From contig NZ_ALVY01000192.1 of the NCBI RefSeq assembly GCF_000332035.1, positions 1 to 37,143 on the forward strand: a stretch of DNA of 37,143 bases, read 5' to 3'. Positions 24,919 to 33,557 of this stretch are shown piece after piece (position 1 is the stretch's first letter; the number at the start of each line of letters is the position of its first letter). Both the position numbers and the translations under genes were made by a program. Below the pieces are notes generated by a model. The model was not told the DNA's origin. It made no database searches and saw only the letters and a program-made list of their open reading frames with translations. The stretch is from Gloeocapsa sp. PCC 73106 (GTDB lineage: Bacteria > Cyanobacteriota > Cyanobacteriia > Cyanobacteriales > Gloeocapsaceae).

Positions 24919-26131
24919 AATTTCCTAGATAACGAGGGATTTGAACGGTAAAAGTGCTTCCTTTGCCTAACTCACTCTCAACAGTAATAGTTCCCTGAAG
25001 GAGTTTAACGAGTGCATCAGTAATAGCCAAACCTAAACCCGTACCCGTTTGTTTACGAGTCAAGGTTTGATCACCCTGACGAAACGCTTCAAAGATAAAA
25101 GATAAATGCTCTGGGGCAATACCAATTCCCGTGTCTTTTAGGGCTATTATAATTTTACTAGGTGGAATTTCTGTGATGTTTAAGCAAATTTCGCCTTCGT
25201 GAGTAAACTTAATGGCATTTGAGAGTAAATTAATTAAAACACGTCGTAGACAATTCTGATCACTGACAATAAATCGCTCATTGATATCTATCTGGATTTT
25301 GAGAACAAGATTTTTCTCAATCGCTAGAGAGCGCAGTTCTTCCACGGTAAGAGTAGCCAGTTTAATCAGATCAAAGTTTGAAGGATGAAGGGTCATTTGT
25401 CCTGCTTCAATTTTAGAAAAATCTAGGACTTCATTCAAGAGATTCATTAAGTTTTGGCTATTATTATAAATGCGCTGGACCATATCTATTTGTTTGATGG
25501 TCAGAGGGTCGGGATATTGACTCAAGAGCATTTGAGAAAAGCCCATAATGGCATTTAGAGGAGTGCGAAGTTCGTGAGACATAGTGGCTAAAAATTGGGA
25601 TTTAAGACGAGAGGTTTCTTGTAATTGCAGGTTTTGGAGTTCAATTTGCTGTCTTTGGCTTTTTAGTTCTTGATTTTTGCGAATCAGCAACTTATTATTT
25701 TCTTTTAACTGATTGTTAGCCCATTTAACTTCCTGTTCTGCTTGATAAATTCGTATGACATTGCGAAGAATTTTGGATAAGGTATCAGGGGAAATTTTTG
25801 TCTTAGTCAGATAGTCGGAAGCCCCTGCTTTCATCATTTCTACAGCAACTTGTTCATCTCCTTGGCCAGTTAAAACCACCAAAGGAATGTGAATGCTTGA
25901 TTGTCGTAATTCTCTAATCAAAGCTAAACCATCAAGATCTGGCAAACAGTAATCTAGAAAAACACAGTCATATGGTTTTTGGTCGGTTTTCAGACGATTA
26001 ATCCCCATTGTTCCCAAACTTTCTTCTGTAATATTTAGGGGAATTTGGGTTAAAGATAGCGCACGTTTAACCGCCATGCGATCCACGTCATCATCATCGA
26101 TTATGAGAATATTAAGAGTTTTTAAAATCAA
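24911..26131 (-). CDS. REC-coiled-coil-histidine kinase hybrid
   Basis: The 406-residue protein starts with a receiver domain (acidic DDDDVD near 12, Asp60 in FLDYCLPDLDG, KT in LTKTK), continues through a coiled coil at about 130-175, and has a HisKA domain with SHELRTPLNAIMGF (His186) and a HATPase (LLSNAIKF, DTGIGI, GTGLGL). It is soluble. Its receiver looks similar to the one in the adjacent Rcp1-like protein, which lies only 14 bp upstream, so an upstream-to-downstream phosphorelay is plausible. Confidence 0.92.
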   Translation of the reverse strand: MILKTLNILIIDDDDVDRMAVKRALSLTQIPLNITEESLGTMGINRLKTDQKPYDCVFLDYCLPDLDGLALIRELRQSSIHIPLVVLTGQGDEQVAVEMMKAGASDYLTKTKISPDTLSKILRNVIRIYQAEQEVKWANNQLKENNKLLIRKNQELKSQRQQIELQNLQLQETSRLKSQFLATMSHELRTPLNAIMGFSQMLLSQYPDPLTIKQIDMVQRIYNNSQNLMNLLNEVLDFSKIEAGQMTLHPSNFDLIKLATLTVEELRSLAIEKNLVLKIQIDINERFIVSDQNCLRRVLINLLSNAIKFTHEGEICLNITEIPPSKIIIALKDTGIGIAPEHLSFIFEAFRQGDQTLTRKQTGTGLGLAITDALVKLLQGTITVESELGKGSTFTVQIPRYLGNYE

Positions 26132-26145
26132 TTTACTTCTTTCCT

Positions 26146-26577
26146 TTAGGGCATTTCACATAATGTCCAATACTTATTTAGGGTCCCAATCATATCAGCA
26201 AACTTAGTAAAGATTACCGGCTTAAGAATATAACCTGCTATATTGAATTGATAGGCTTCTACGCGATCGCGATCTTCATCAGAGGTAGTCAAAATAATGA
26301 CCGGGGTGGACATTAACAGAGGATCATTCCGTAATTCTTGCAGAAACTCTAGGCCATTCATCTTAGGCATATTGAGATCCAGTAAAATTAAACGACGTTC
26401 CCAGGGGACAACGGGCTGGATTTCTCCATGAGAGCGCAACATCTCTAAGGCTTCAAGGCCATTGTGGGCCATGTACAGAGGATTTCTGATATTATTTCTC
26501 TGAAACGCTCGTTTAACGTTAATTCTATCTACGTCGTCATCCTCAACCAAAAGAACATTAATTAATTTCTCTGACAT
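26146..26577 (-). CDS. Rcp1-like response regulator
   Basis: The 143-residue single receiver has the Rcp1 pattern known from cyanobacterial phytochrome partners: VEDDDVDRINVKRAFQ at the N-terminus, phosphoacceptor Asp67 in LLDLNMPKMNG, and AGYILKPV near 115. It has no output domain. It lies 92 bp after the ethylene-receptor-like kinase gene and 14 bp before the REC-kinase gene, in the same orientation, so it is the likely first partner of that kinase. Confidence 0.92.
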   Translation of the reverse strand: MSEKLINVLLVEDDDVDRINVKRAFQRNNIRNPLYMAHNGLEALEMLRSHGEIQPVVPWERRLILLDLNMPKMNGLEFLQELRNDPLLMSTPVIILTTSDEDRDRVEAYQFNIAGYILKPVIFTKFADMIGTLNKYWTLCEMP

Positions 26578-26669
26578 CGCTATTTGCTAGAAATCTTGAC
26601 TACCAATCCTATCTTAGTCATATTTTCAGCTATAAATAATCATCGTTATGAAAGAGTTTTGCCTATGTC

Positions 26670-29057
26670 TTATGGTAGAGAAAAAACTTTCTGCCAGGTA
26701 AAGTAAAATACTGCTCCGTGTCCCACGCTACTATCTAGGGTAATTTTTCCTCCGTGATTCTCGACAATCTTTTTAACAATCGACAAACCAATGCCCGTAT
26801 TTTCTTTTTGATCTCTAGGGCTTAGGGTTTGGAAAATCTCAAATATTTTTTGATGATAGCGAGAATCAATACCGTCTCCGTCGTCTTTAACCGAAAATTG
26901 ATAATAATTTACTTGTTCTTGACTAGATATTTCAATGACGCCATCAGAACGCGGATGATGTTTGAGCGCGTTACCGATTAAATTGCTGAAAACTTGTTGC
27001 AGAGGAATTTTGGGAGTGATTAACTCGGGCATTTGCCCAATAATTAATATGCTAAAGGAATCAGGAGGATCAAGGGATTCAATTACCTCTTCGAGAAGCA
27101 ATGCTACGTCAACGCTTTGGGCAGAATATTTAAAGCGATCTGCACGGGAATATTCTAACAATCCATTGATCAGGTTTTCCATACGCCGGACTCGCCCACG
27201 TAATAAGGTCATGTGATGAAGGGTTGACTCTTGAAGATAATCTCTCAAATCCTCTTCTATCCATTCTGAAAGATTAGCGATCGCCCTTAAAGGCGCTTTT
27301 AAGTCATGGGATGTTACGTAAGCAAATTGATCCAATTCTTGATTACGTTTTTCTAATTGGTTAGTAACGCTCAAAAGTAAAGCATTTAGGTAGCTTAATT
27401 CCGAAGCGCGCTCTTGTAAGGCGATTTCTGCTTCTTTACGGAAGGTAATATCCGTGAGTGTCCCCAACACGACCATTTCTGTTTCAGTTTCTTCTGCTGG
27501 TTGCAGACTAGCTTTCATTTCTAGCCAACAAGACTTTCCTTGAATATGTTTACAGGGAAAATCGATCTGAAGGGTATTTAATTCACCATTAACTAATAAG
27601 GCAAACAAACGAGTAATTTCTGTTTTTTGAACAGAATCAACAATATAATTGAGACAAGAATGATTTAAGCTCTCGATAACCTCATAACCCGTAATTTTTG
27701 TCCAAGCTGGGTTTAAAAATATACAATTTCCTTGTAAATCTAATTTAAAGATCACCTCATTAACACTGTTAACTACCTGCCGATAGCGACGAGTACTTTT
27801 TATTAAAGCTTGTTCGATTTGTTTACGTTGAGTAATGTTTTCAAAGGCAATACCCAAACTTTGATTAGGTAAAGGAAAAGCTTTAACATCAAAGTGAAAC
27901 TCTCCAATACGATTATCTTCATAGAAAAGATCATCAATCGATTGATTGGTTTGGGTACGGACAACCTCTGCGTACATTTTCACTGCTCTTTGATGGGAAT
28001 CGCTCCAAATATTGGGGAAACAATCCACCATTCTCTGGTTAATGTAATCTTCTCGATTTAATTGCAGAACATTTATTGCCATCGGATTAATATCAATTAA
28101 ACGAAAACTATCGATATCATCTAGATCTTCTAGATGCCAAATCGTCAGACCTATAGGAAGACTCAAGACAATATCTTCATAAATTTTAATTTTGGTATTA
28201 GCTTCTTCTAAGGCTTTTGTCCGCCTGTTGACTCGTTCTTCTAATTCTTGATTAAGCTGTTGCAACTTGGCTTCTGCTTGCTTCCGTTGACTAATATCTC
28301 TACCTTCTGCAATAATTAATTGTATATTGCCCAATTCATCTAAGAGAGGTTTAAAAGAAAAATCAAAGATGACTAAAGTCTTGTTGATACTCTCGAAAAT
28401 CAATTCACGTTGAACACTCTCTTTAGAAGTAACTACAGAGTCAATAGCTCTTTCAATCAACGCAGCAGAATTCTGCCAACCCGACAACTGCTGAAAAGGA
28501 ATATTTTTAACTGCTTCATTGGTTAATTTCATTAAATCCAAAGCGGTTTGATTGAGAGAAACGACTGTCCCATCAGAATTGAGTAACCCCATTAACTGAA
28601 AGGTTTGGTTAAAAATGCTTTCCAGTTGTTTTTGACTCGCTTGTAAAGCCGTTTCGACACGTGTTCGTTCTTCTATTTCTAACGCCAATTGGGAAGGACT
28701 CGGTAAAGTCAAAATAAAGGGAATTAAGTCAATAAAAACCAAAGCAGTAGTCCACGAAACTACAGCTGTTATTAGTTTAACCAGACCAGAAGTCCAATAA
28801 TTAGGATGCCATAAAGTCCAAATATCCATTAAATGACCTAGGCCACAAGCCACAATAAAAGCAGCGAAGAGGAAAAATAGCCCATTAAACGGTAAATCTC
28901 GGCGTTTTTGAACCAAATAAACCAAACTGATAGGAATGGAGAAATAAGAAAGAGCAATAATAGCGTTACTGCCTAAATGGAGACCAACCAAACCAGATTT
29001 CCAAAGATAGCAAGCCCCATGGGGCATAAAAGTGGTGAGCAGGAGTTGAATAGTCAT
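26670..29057 (-). CDS. Membrane histidine kinase with ETR1-like ethylene-binding domain and PAS domains
   Basis: The 795-residue protein begins with three membrane helices whose sequence aligns with the ethylene-binding domain of plant ETR1: YFSIP at 38-42 and FIVACGLGHLMDIWTLW at 67-83. ETR1 residues Tyr32, Ile35, Pro36, Ile62, Cys65 and His69 correspond to Tyr38, Ile41, Pro42, Ile68, Cys71 and His75, all retained; Cys65/His69 hold Cu(I) in ETR1. ETR1 Asp25 corresponds to Asn31 here. A PAS at about 137-260, a coiled coil, a PAS-like region at 290-415, and a PAS at about 420-545 follow. The kinase core has SHDLKAPLRA (His584) and a phytochrome-type HATPase. It leads a run of regulator and hybrid genes. 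Confidence 0.9.
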   Translation of the reverse strand: MTIQLLLTTFMPHGACYLWKSGLVGLHLGSNAIIALSYFSIPISLVYLVQKRRDLPFNGLFFLFAAFIVACGLGHLMDIWTLWHPNYWTSGLVKLITAVVSWTTALVFIDLIPFILTLPSPSQLALEIEERTRVETALQASQKQLESIFNQTFQLMGLLNSDGTVVSLNQTALDLMKLTNEAVKNIPFQQLSGWQNSAALIERAIDSVVTSKESVQRELIFESINKTLVIFDFSFKPLLDELGNIQLIIAEGRDISQRKQAEAKLQQLNQELEERVNRRTKALEEANTKIKIYEDIVLSLPIGLTIWHLEDLDDIDSFRLIDINPMAINVLQLNREDYINQRMVDCFPNIWSDSHQRAVKMYAEVVRTQTNQSIDDLFYEDNRIGEFHFDVKAFPLPNQSLGIAFENITQRKQIEQALIKSTRRYRQVVNSVNEVIFKLDLQGNCIFLNPAWTKITGYEVIESLNHSCLNYIVDSVQKTEITRLFALLVNGELNTLQIDFPCKHIQGKSCWLEMKASLQPAEETETEMVVLGTLTDITFRKEAEIALQERASELSYLNALLLSVTNQLEKRNQELDQFAYVTSHDLKAPLRAIANLSEWIEEDLRDYLQESTLHHMTLLRGRVRRMENLINGLLEYSRADRFKYSAQSVDVALLLEEVIESLDPPDSFSILIIGQMPELITPKIPLQQVFSNLIGNALKHHPRSDGVIEISSQEQVNYYQFSVKDDGDGIDSRYHQKIFEIFQTLSPRDQKENTGIGLSIVKKIVENHGGKITLDSSVGHGAVFYFTWQKVFSLP

Positions 29058-29144
29058 GGTGAAAATCTAACAAGAGGAAGATGATTTATCCAATCTAATC
29101 CAATATGATTAAGCCTATAGTAATATTTGAGTCGATAACTAACC

Positions 29145-29845
29145 ATGAGTGAAATTCGTGTTGTTTTAGTAGAAGATCATGATCTAACTCGTATTGGACT
29201 GAGCGCAGCTTTAAAAAAAAAGATCAGATTCAGGTCGTCGGAGAAGCAGCTAATGGCAAACAGGGTCTAAATTTGATTTCTCAGTTAAATCCAGATGTCG
29301 CTTTAGTCGATATTGGTTTACCCGATCTCGATGGCATTGAATTAACCCAAAGGATTAAACAGAGTTCTGCGGTCAAAGTACTAATTTTAACTATGCACAA
29401 GAGTGAAGATTCTGTTTTAGCAGCTTTTGCCGCAGGTGCAGATTCCTATGCACTTAAGGATATAAATTTTGAGGATCTCTTGCAAGCCATTCAGATTACT
29501 TATGAAGGCAATACTTGGATAGATCCGGCGATCGCTCGTATCGTCCTACAAAAAGCCCGCCAAAGTTACCCAATTCCTCACACTTCAGAAAACTCTCCTC
29601 GTGTTGAGATTGAATCTATTACTCCAGACGTACAGAAACTGATTGACATTTATCCCTTAACTGAAAGGGAAATGAATGTTTTAGAGTTAATCGTGGCAGG
29701 ATGCAATAATGCGCAGATTGCTGAAAAACTCTATATTACCGTGGGAACCGTTAAAACCCATGTTCGCAATATTTTGAATAAGCTTTCTGTGGATGATCGC
29801 ACTCAAGCGGCTGTGAGAGCGTTACGTTCTGGATTAGTAGGGTAA
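29145..29845 (+). CDS. NarL/FixJ-family response regulator, split by a -1 frameshift at an A9 run
   Basis: From ATG 29145 a receiver domain begins (VLVEDHDLTRIGLS) and runs to a tract of nine A; the zero frame then hits TAA at 29268-29270 after 41 codons. Shifting back by one base at the run gives an intact 233-residue protein: acidic DHD, phosphoacceptor Asp56 in LVDIGLPDLDG, and a C-terminal LuxR-type helix-turn-helix (LTEREMNVLELIVAGCNNAQIAEKLYITVGTVKTHVRNILNKL). The only other start is a TTG at 29273 inside the domain. Either a programmed frameshift, transcript slippage, a sequence error, or a true mutation explains it. The divergent start, 87 bp from the ethylene-receptor-like kinase, suggests they work together. 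Confidence 0.85.
29213..29222 (+). promoter_or_regulatory. Candidate slippery site A_AAA_AAG in the response regulator
   Basis: The A9 run 29213-29221 followed by G gives zero-frame codons TTA AAA AAA AAG. The last seven bases (29216-29222) are an A_AAA_AAG heptamer in the exact phase used for -1 ribosomal frameshifting in E. coli dnaX. A -1 shift there continues as GAT CAG ATT, the frame of the receiver domain. I see no strong upstream Shine-Dalgarno-like stimulator or downstream hairpin. Confidence 0.45.
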
Positions 29846-29856
29846 ACAAACCAATT

Positions 29857-29882
29857 AAGGGTATAATCGCAACTATACCCTT
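29857..29882 (+). terminator. Hairpin terminator after the response regulator
   Basis: AAGGGTATA (29857-29865) pairs perfectly with TATACCCTT (29874-29882) around an 8-base loop, followed by GTTTATTAT. It is a likely terminator for the plus-strand response regulator. It could also serve transcripts from the opposite strand weakly. Confidence 0.7.
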
Positions 29883-29961
29883 GTTTATTATCGACAAATG
29901 ATCATTAAGCTTTTTTACTAATTAATCATATTTACATCTTATTTTTTTCTGCTAATTTCTA

Positions 29962-31560
29962 TCATCTACCGTGAGGAATATCTCGATAGGTTTTTAAATC
30001 TTCTACCGCTGGTGCACAGATAACTTTTCCTTCGTAGCTAAAACGTGCGCCATGACAAGGACAGTCCCAACTTTTTTCAGCACTGTTCCAATTGACAATA
30101 CATCCTAGATGCGTACAAACTGCAGAGATTTTATGAAGTTCTCCTTGAGCATCTCTGTAAATCGCCATTCTTTTTCCACTCTCGACGATCACTTTTCCTT
30201 CTTCTGGTTTCAAATCCATATCGGAGTCGGTAAAAAGACCTTTGAGGCGATCACCAAACCAATGTTTTCCTACGTCTAAGTTCTGTTGCAAAAATTTTGA
30301 AGTTACAAAGGGATTAGCACGAGTAGCCTCATAAATATGAGCCCAAGGATTGTCTTTCCCTAAAATAAGATCGGACAAAATCATAGCTGATAGGGTTCCC
30401 TTGGTCATTCCCCAGAGACTAAACCCTGTAGCTACATAGAGATGCTTAGATAGAGGAGTTAATTGCCCAATGTAAGGCAACTTATCAAAAGACACCAAAT
30501 CCTGGGTAGACCAACGATATTTAATTTCTTGGATGGGAAAATGTTGACGGGCATATTGTTCTAATGCTCGATAACATTCATCTGTATCGGTTTGAGCACC
30601 GACTTTGTGCCCTTGTCCTCCGATAATTAGTAATACTTCATCACCGTCTGGCGCGGTCCGAATTGAGTAATAATCTTCACCATAGCCAATAAACATTCCC
30701 TCGGGTGCCTGGTAAGATGGCTCAAGCGTTGCCGCCATTAAATAGGAACGCTGGGGATAGGTTTTGGCAAAAAAGAGTCCCTGGTCAAGAATCGGTAAAT
30801 GGGTGGTAATCAGCACTTTCTCAGCGCTAATAACTCCTTGTTCACTAATTACCCGACAACAGTCACCTTCCTCCACCGTTTGTACCCGCGTCTGCTCAAA
30901 AATATAACTGTTTTTGCTAACAATTACATTAGCTAGATGCAGTAGATATTTGCGAATATGAAATTGAGCTTGGTTATCAAATTTAATTGCACCGGGTGTA
31001 GCAAAGGGTAAGGAAGTTTCGGTAACAAAAGAGGCGGGTAATCCTAACTGAATAGCTGCCGTTACTTCTGCTTTGATTTTACTAAGATCGTTGTGGGGTA
31101 AAGCAAAAGTATAGGCGCTACACCGATGAAAGTCACAGTCTATTTCTTCTGTCGCCACAATTTCTGCTACTTTTTCCAGAGCTGCTTGGTTGGAGTCGGC
31201 GTAAATTCGGGCCTTTTCTGCTCCAAACTCCTTGATGAGGTCAGCATAAATAAGTTGGTGTAAGCTAGTTATTTTTGCGGTGGTGTGACCACTAACCCCT
31301 GTAACTATTTGTTTTGCCTCAATAACTGCTACTGTTTTGCCAGCTTGAGTTAACAAATAAGCTGCCGTTAAGCCGGCAATTCCTCCTCCAACAATCGCCA
31401 CATCAACGGTTAAATCCCCATTGAGCATGGGAAAGTTCGTGGAAGGTGTTGATTCAATCCAAAATGAATGGTTAACGAATGGTGAGATATTCATACAGCC
31501 GCAATTTTTTTCAAAGAACTTATTATTACTATCAAACCTCAAGGGAACAGTTAAATTCAT
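29962..31560 (-). CDS. FAD-dependent oxidoreductase with C-terminal Rieske domain
   Basis: The 532-residue product combines a DadA/glycine-oxidase-like FAD domain (VAIVGGGIAGLTAAYLL near 54-70; PYIGQLTPL and VATGFSLWGMTKGTLSA further on) with a Rieske [2Fe-2S] domain at the C-terminus. Rieske ligands are Cys482, His484, Cys500 and His503, and Cys487 and Cys502 could form the disulfide found in b6f-type Rieske proteins. The same architecture is known in the DadA-Rieske family, with unknown substrate. A second ATG at 31494 (residue 23) is an alternative start because the first 20 residues are polar and the family usually starts near there. It stands alone in its transcript. Confidence 0.88.
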   Translation of the reverse strand: MNLTVPLRFDSNNKFFEKNCGCMNISPFVNHSFWIESTPSTNFPMLNGDLTVDVAIVGGGIAGLTAAYLLTQAGKTVAVIEAKQIVTGVSGHTTAKITSLHQLIYADLIKEFGAEKARIYADSNQAALEKVAEIVATEEIDCDFHRCSAYTFALPHNDLSKIKAEVTAAIQLGLPASFVTETSLPFATPGAIKFDNQAQFHIRKYLLHLANVIVSKNSYIFEQTRVQTVEEGDCCRVISEQGVISAEKVLITTHLPILDQGLFFAKTYPQRSYLMAATLEPSYQAPEGMFIGYGEDYYSIRTAPDGDEVLLIIGGQGHKVGAQTDTDECYRALEQYARQHFPIQEIKYRWSTQDLVSFDKLPYIGQLTPLSKHLYVATGFSLWGMTKGTLSAMILSDLILGKDNPWAHIYEATRANPFVTSKFLQQNLDVGKHWFGDRLKGLFTDSDMDLKPEEGKVIVESGKRMAIYRDAQGELHKISAVCTHLGCIVNWNSAEKSWDCPCHGARFSYEGKVICAPAVEDLKTYRDIPHGR

Positions 31561-31686
31561 CTGTCGAAAGAGGGAATATTTACTTTAAGTTTCTTTAAGC
31601 ACCCATACGTAATCTAAAAAAAATGTTACCGTTGTGACAGAACCACTTTTTTATTTATTATTTCAAGTTTTTAGGAGACAACTAAT

Positions 31687-33054
31687 ATGGCTATAGTATT
31701 CGGCACGAACAACTCTGATAGTATTACCCCGATTTTTATCTCAGCGGGTGTCTCAGGCTTTCCAACTAATGGAGGCGATTTGATTGACGCTCTAGCTGGT
31801 AATGACACCGTAGATGGAGGAGGTGGCAATGACTCCATACAAGGAGGAGACGGAAACGATTCTCTATTAGGTAATCTGGGTATCGATACCATTGATGGTG
31901 GTACAGGAAACGACTCTATTGATGGTAATGCAGGTAATGATTTTCTTTTTGGTAGTGATGGCAATGATACCCTCATTGGTAGTGAAGGCCTCGACTTTTT
32001 GGATGGAGGCGCTGGCAATGACTCCCTCCTAGGTGGTACAGGAATTGACGTCTTAAACGGCGGTATAAACAATGATGTGCTCGATGGAGGCGATGGCAAT
32101 GATAACCTTAATGGCGATGAAGCCAATGATTCTCTTAACGGTGCTTCCGGTAACGATTTGTTAAACGGCGGTGTAGGTAATGACACCCTCCTAGGAGGTA
32201 CGGGTAACGATACCCTCAATGGAGCAGATGGCAATGATACCATCAATGCAGGTGATGGAACCGACCTTGTGGATGGATCGACTGGAAATGATATCGTAGC
32301 CGGCAATGCGGGAAATGACACCGTCTTTGGAAATATAGGAAATGATGTAGTCAATGGCGGTGATGGAGTCGACTTCCTCTTTGGAGAAGATGGTAATGAT
32401 TCCGTTGATGGTGGTACAGGAAACGACTTTTTAGATGGCGGTAGCGGTAACGATAGCCTTAATGGAAGTGAGGGAAATGACACAGTTAATGGCTTTGATG
32501 GCAATGATCTTGTTCTCGGTGGTACGGGGAATGATAGCCTAGCCGGCGGCGCGGGTAATGACACAGTTAATGGCTTTGATGGTCATGATTTCGTCGAGGG
32601 CAATGATAACAATGACTCCCTACTAGGTGGTAGTGGTAACGATACCATAACCGGCGGCACGGGTAATGATTCCCTCATCGGTGGTACAGGTAATGATTCC
32701 CTAGACGCAGGAAATGGCAACGATAATCTCAGTGGTGGAGATGGAGTCGATACCCTCACTGGTGGTGCTGGTAACGATTCATTAGGTGGTAATTTAGGTA
32801 GCGATATCGTCACTGGTGGTACTGGTGCTGATCGCTTCTTTTTCGACACTCTTGCTGATGGAATTGACGCAATCACCGATTTTACTGTTGGAGATGATTT
32901 GATTGTGGTCAGTGCGTCTGGTTTTGGGGCTACTTCAACCACTGAGTTCTCTTACGATAGCGCTACGGGAGCTCTGTCCTTTAACACTTCACAGTTTGCT
33001 TCTTTAACGCCTTTTCTAGCTTTCGATCCGAATGTGAGCATAGTCCTAGGCTAA
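31687..33054 (+). CDS. RTX (hemolysin-type calcium-binding) repeat protein
   Basis: The 455-residue product is almost wholly RTX nonapeptides of the GGxGNDxLx form, about 39 units from residue 33 to 385, which would fold as a calcium-loaded beta roll. The C-terminal 70 residues (DRFFFDTLADGIDAITDFTVGDDLIVV) match the tail of serralysin/hemolysin-type proteins and probably hold a type I secretion signal. There is no N-terminal signal peptide and no enzyme domain. TAGGAGAC precedes the ATG. A 27-residue (three-nonapeptide) unit appears as a recent duplicate (32476 and 32557). Roles in the family include adhesion, surface layers and toxins; nothing here distinguishes these. Confidence 0.92.
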   Translation: MAIVFGTNNSDSITPIFISAGVSGFPTNGGDLIDALAGNDTVDGGGGNDSIQGGDGNDSLLGNLGIDTIDGGTGNDSIDGNAGNDFLFGSDGNDTLIGSEGLDFLDGGAGNDSLLGGTGIDVLNGGINNDVLDGGDGNDNLNGDEANDSLNGASGNDLLNGGVGNDTLLGGTGNDTLNGADGNDTINAGDGTDLVDGSTGNDIVAGNAGNDTVFGNIGNDVVNGGDGVDFLFGEDGNDSVDGGTGNDFLDGGSGNDSLNGSEGNDTVNGFDGNDLVLGGTGNDSLAGGAGNDTVNGFDGHDFVEGNDNNDSLLGGSGNDTITGGTGNDSLIGGTGNDSLDAGNGNDNLSGGDGVDTLTGGAGNDSLGGNLGSDIVTGGTGADRFFFDTLADGIDAITDFTVGDDLIVVSASGFGATSTTEFSYDSATGALSFNTSQFASLTPFLAFDPNVSIVLG

Positions 33055-33159
33055 AACAAGGGCAATCGCTCTCAAAAACTGCTTAGAGGATCAGGAATAT
33101 TTTAATGCAGTGAAACGTTATTAAGATTGGCGAGTTCATCTTGCATAAGTTCCTCTACT

Positions 33160-33378
33160 GTTCACCAACCCTGACCTAAAGGTACAGGGATTGACTAAAC
33201 CAATTTAGTTAACGTAAGAGGCGAATAGCCCAGAGAGCCTAACTATCTCACAGACTTCCGAATACTTCCCTAGTTCGGATCCTCTCTAAACCCGATTGGT
33301 AAGGGTGCTGCTAAAGACAGGACATAGTTAGTTAGGTGGGCGAAGGGACACAAACTCAACTCTTAAGGATTATCTCCT
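33160..33378 (+). ncRNA. Candidate HEARO / IscB omegaRNA
   Basis: This stretch stands directly upstream of an IscB-type start codon and shows dense pairing: CCCTG(33169)/CAGGG(33185) with inner ACC/GGT; ACTAAA(33194)/TTTAGT(33204) with CCAA loop; CCGAA(33258)/TTCGG(33274); and long-range CCTAAC(33238)/GTTAGG(33331). ACCAAT(33199) with ATTGGT(33295) could form a pseudoknot. HEARO RNAs, now known as the omegaRNA of IscB, sit in exactly this place. The 5' end is not fixed; if this is an omegaRNA, the guide would lie just upstream of about 33160. The call rests on position, folding and the IscB stub. Confidence 0.65.
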
Positions 33379-33480
33379 ATGCCAAGAGTACCCGTAATTT
33401 CAAAAAACAACATTCCTCTAATGCCGACCAAACCTAGTCGCGCCAGAAGATGGATTAAGGAAGGAAAAGCTTTAGGTTAG
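33379..33480 (+). pseudogene. iscB: IscB N-terminal (RRXRR/PLMP domain) stub
   Basis: Thirty-three codons from ATG with AAGGA (33365-33369) at suitable spacing encode a clear PLMP domain start: VPVISKNNIPLMPTKPSRARRWIKEGKAL, the RRXRR pattern that opens IscB. A TAG stop follows right after GKALG. No RuvC or HNH residues remain. Confidence 0.75.
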
Positions 33481-33497
33481 GACAAATAAGCTCTAGT

Positions 33498-33545
33498 AAA
33501 TTGACATTAATTCGACGTTCTACTGGTTTAATTGTTAGTTACTAG
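33498..33545 (+). pseudogene. Probable IscB C-terminal scrap
   Basis: Fifteen codons and a TAG read KLTLIRRSTGLIVSY, which resembles the end of IscB proteins (a final strand with a RSTGLI-like motif). It stands 17 bp after the stop of the IscB stub and 12 bp before the right-end hairpins, which is the position expected for the gene's 3' end. The match is short, so I hold it loosely. Confidence 0.4.
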
Positions 33546-33557
33546 AGAATGTAAAGT

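Noticed and set aside
29273-29845. Separate gene starting at TTG 29273
   Set aside because: The first 43 residues of the receiver domain lie upstream in the other frame, and the acidic site would be missing from the shorter form.
31671-32564. Long open frame on the minus strand opposite the RTX gene (Pro/Ser-rich product)
   Set aside because: It is the antisense image of the GGxGxD repeats and has the same repeat period; no start context or family likeness.
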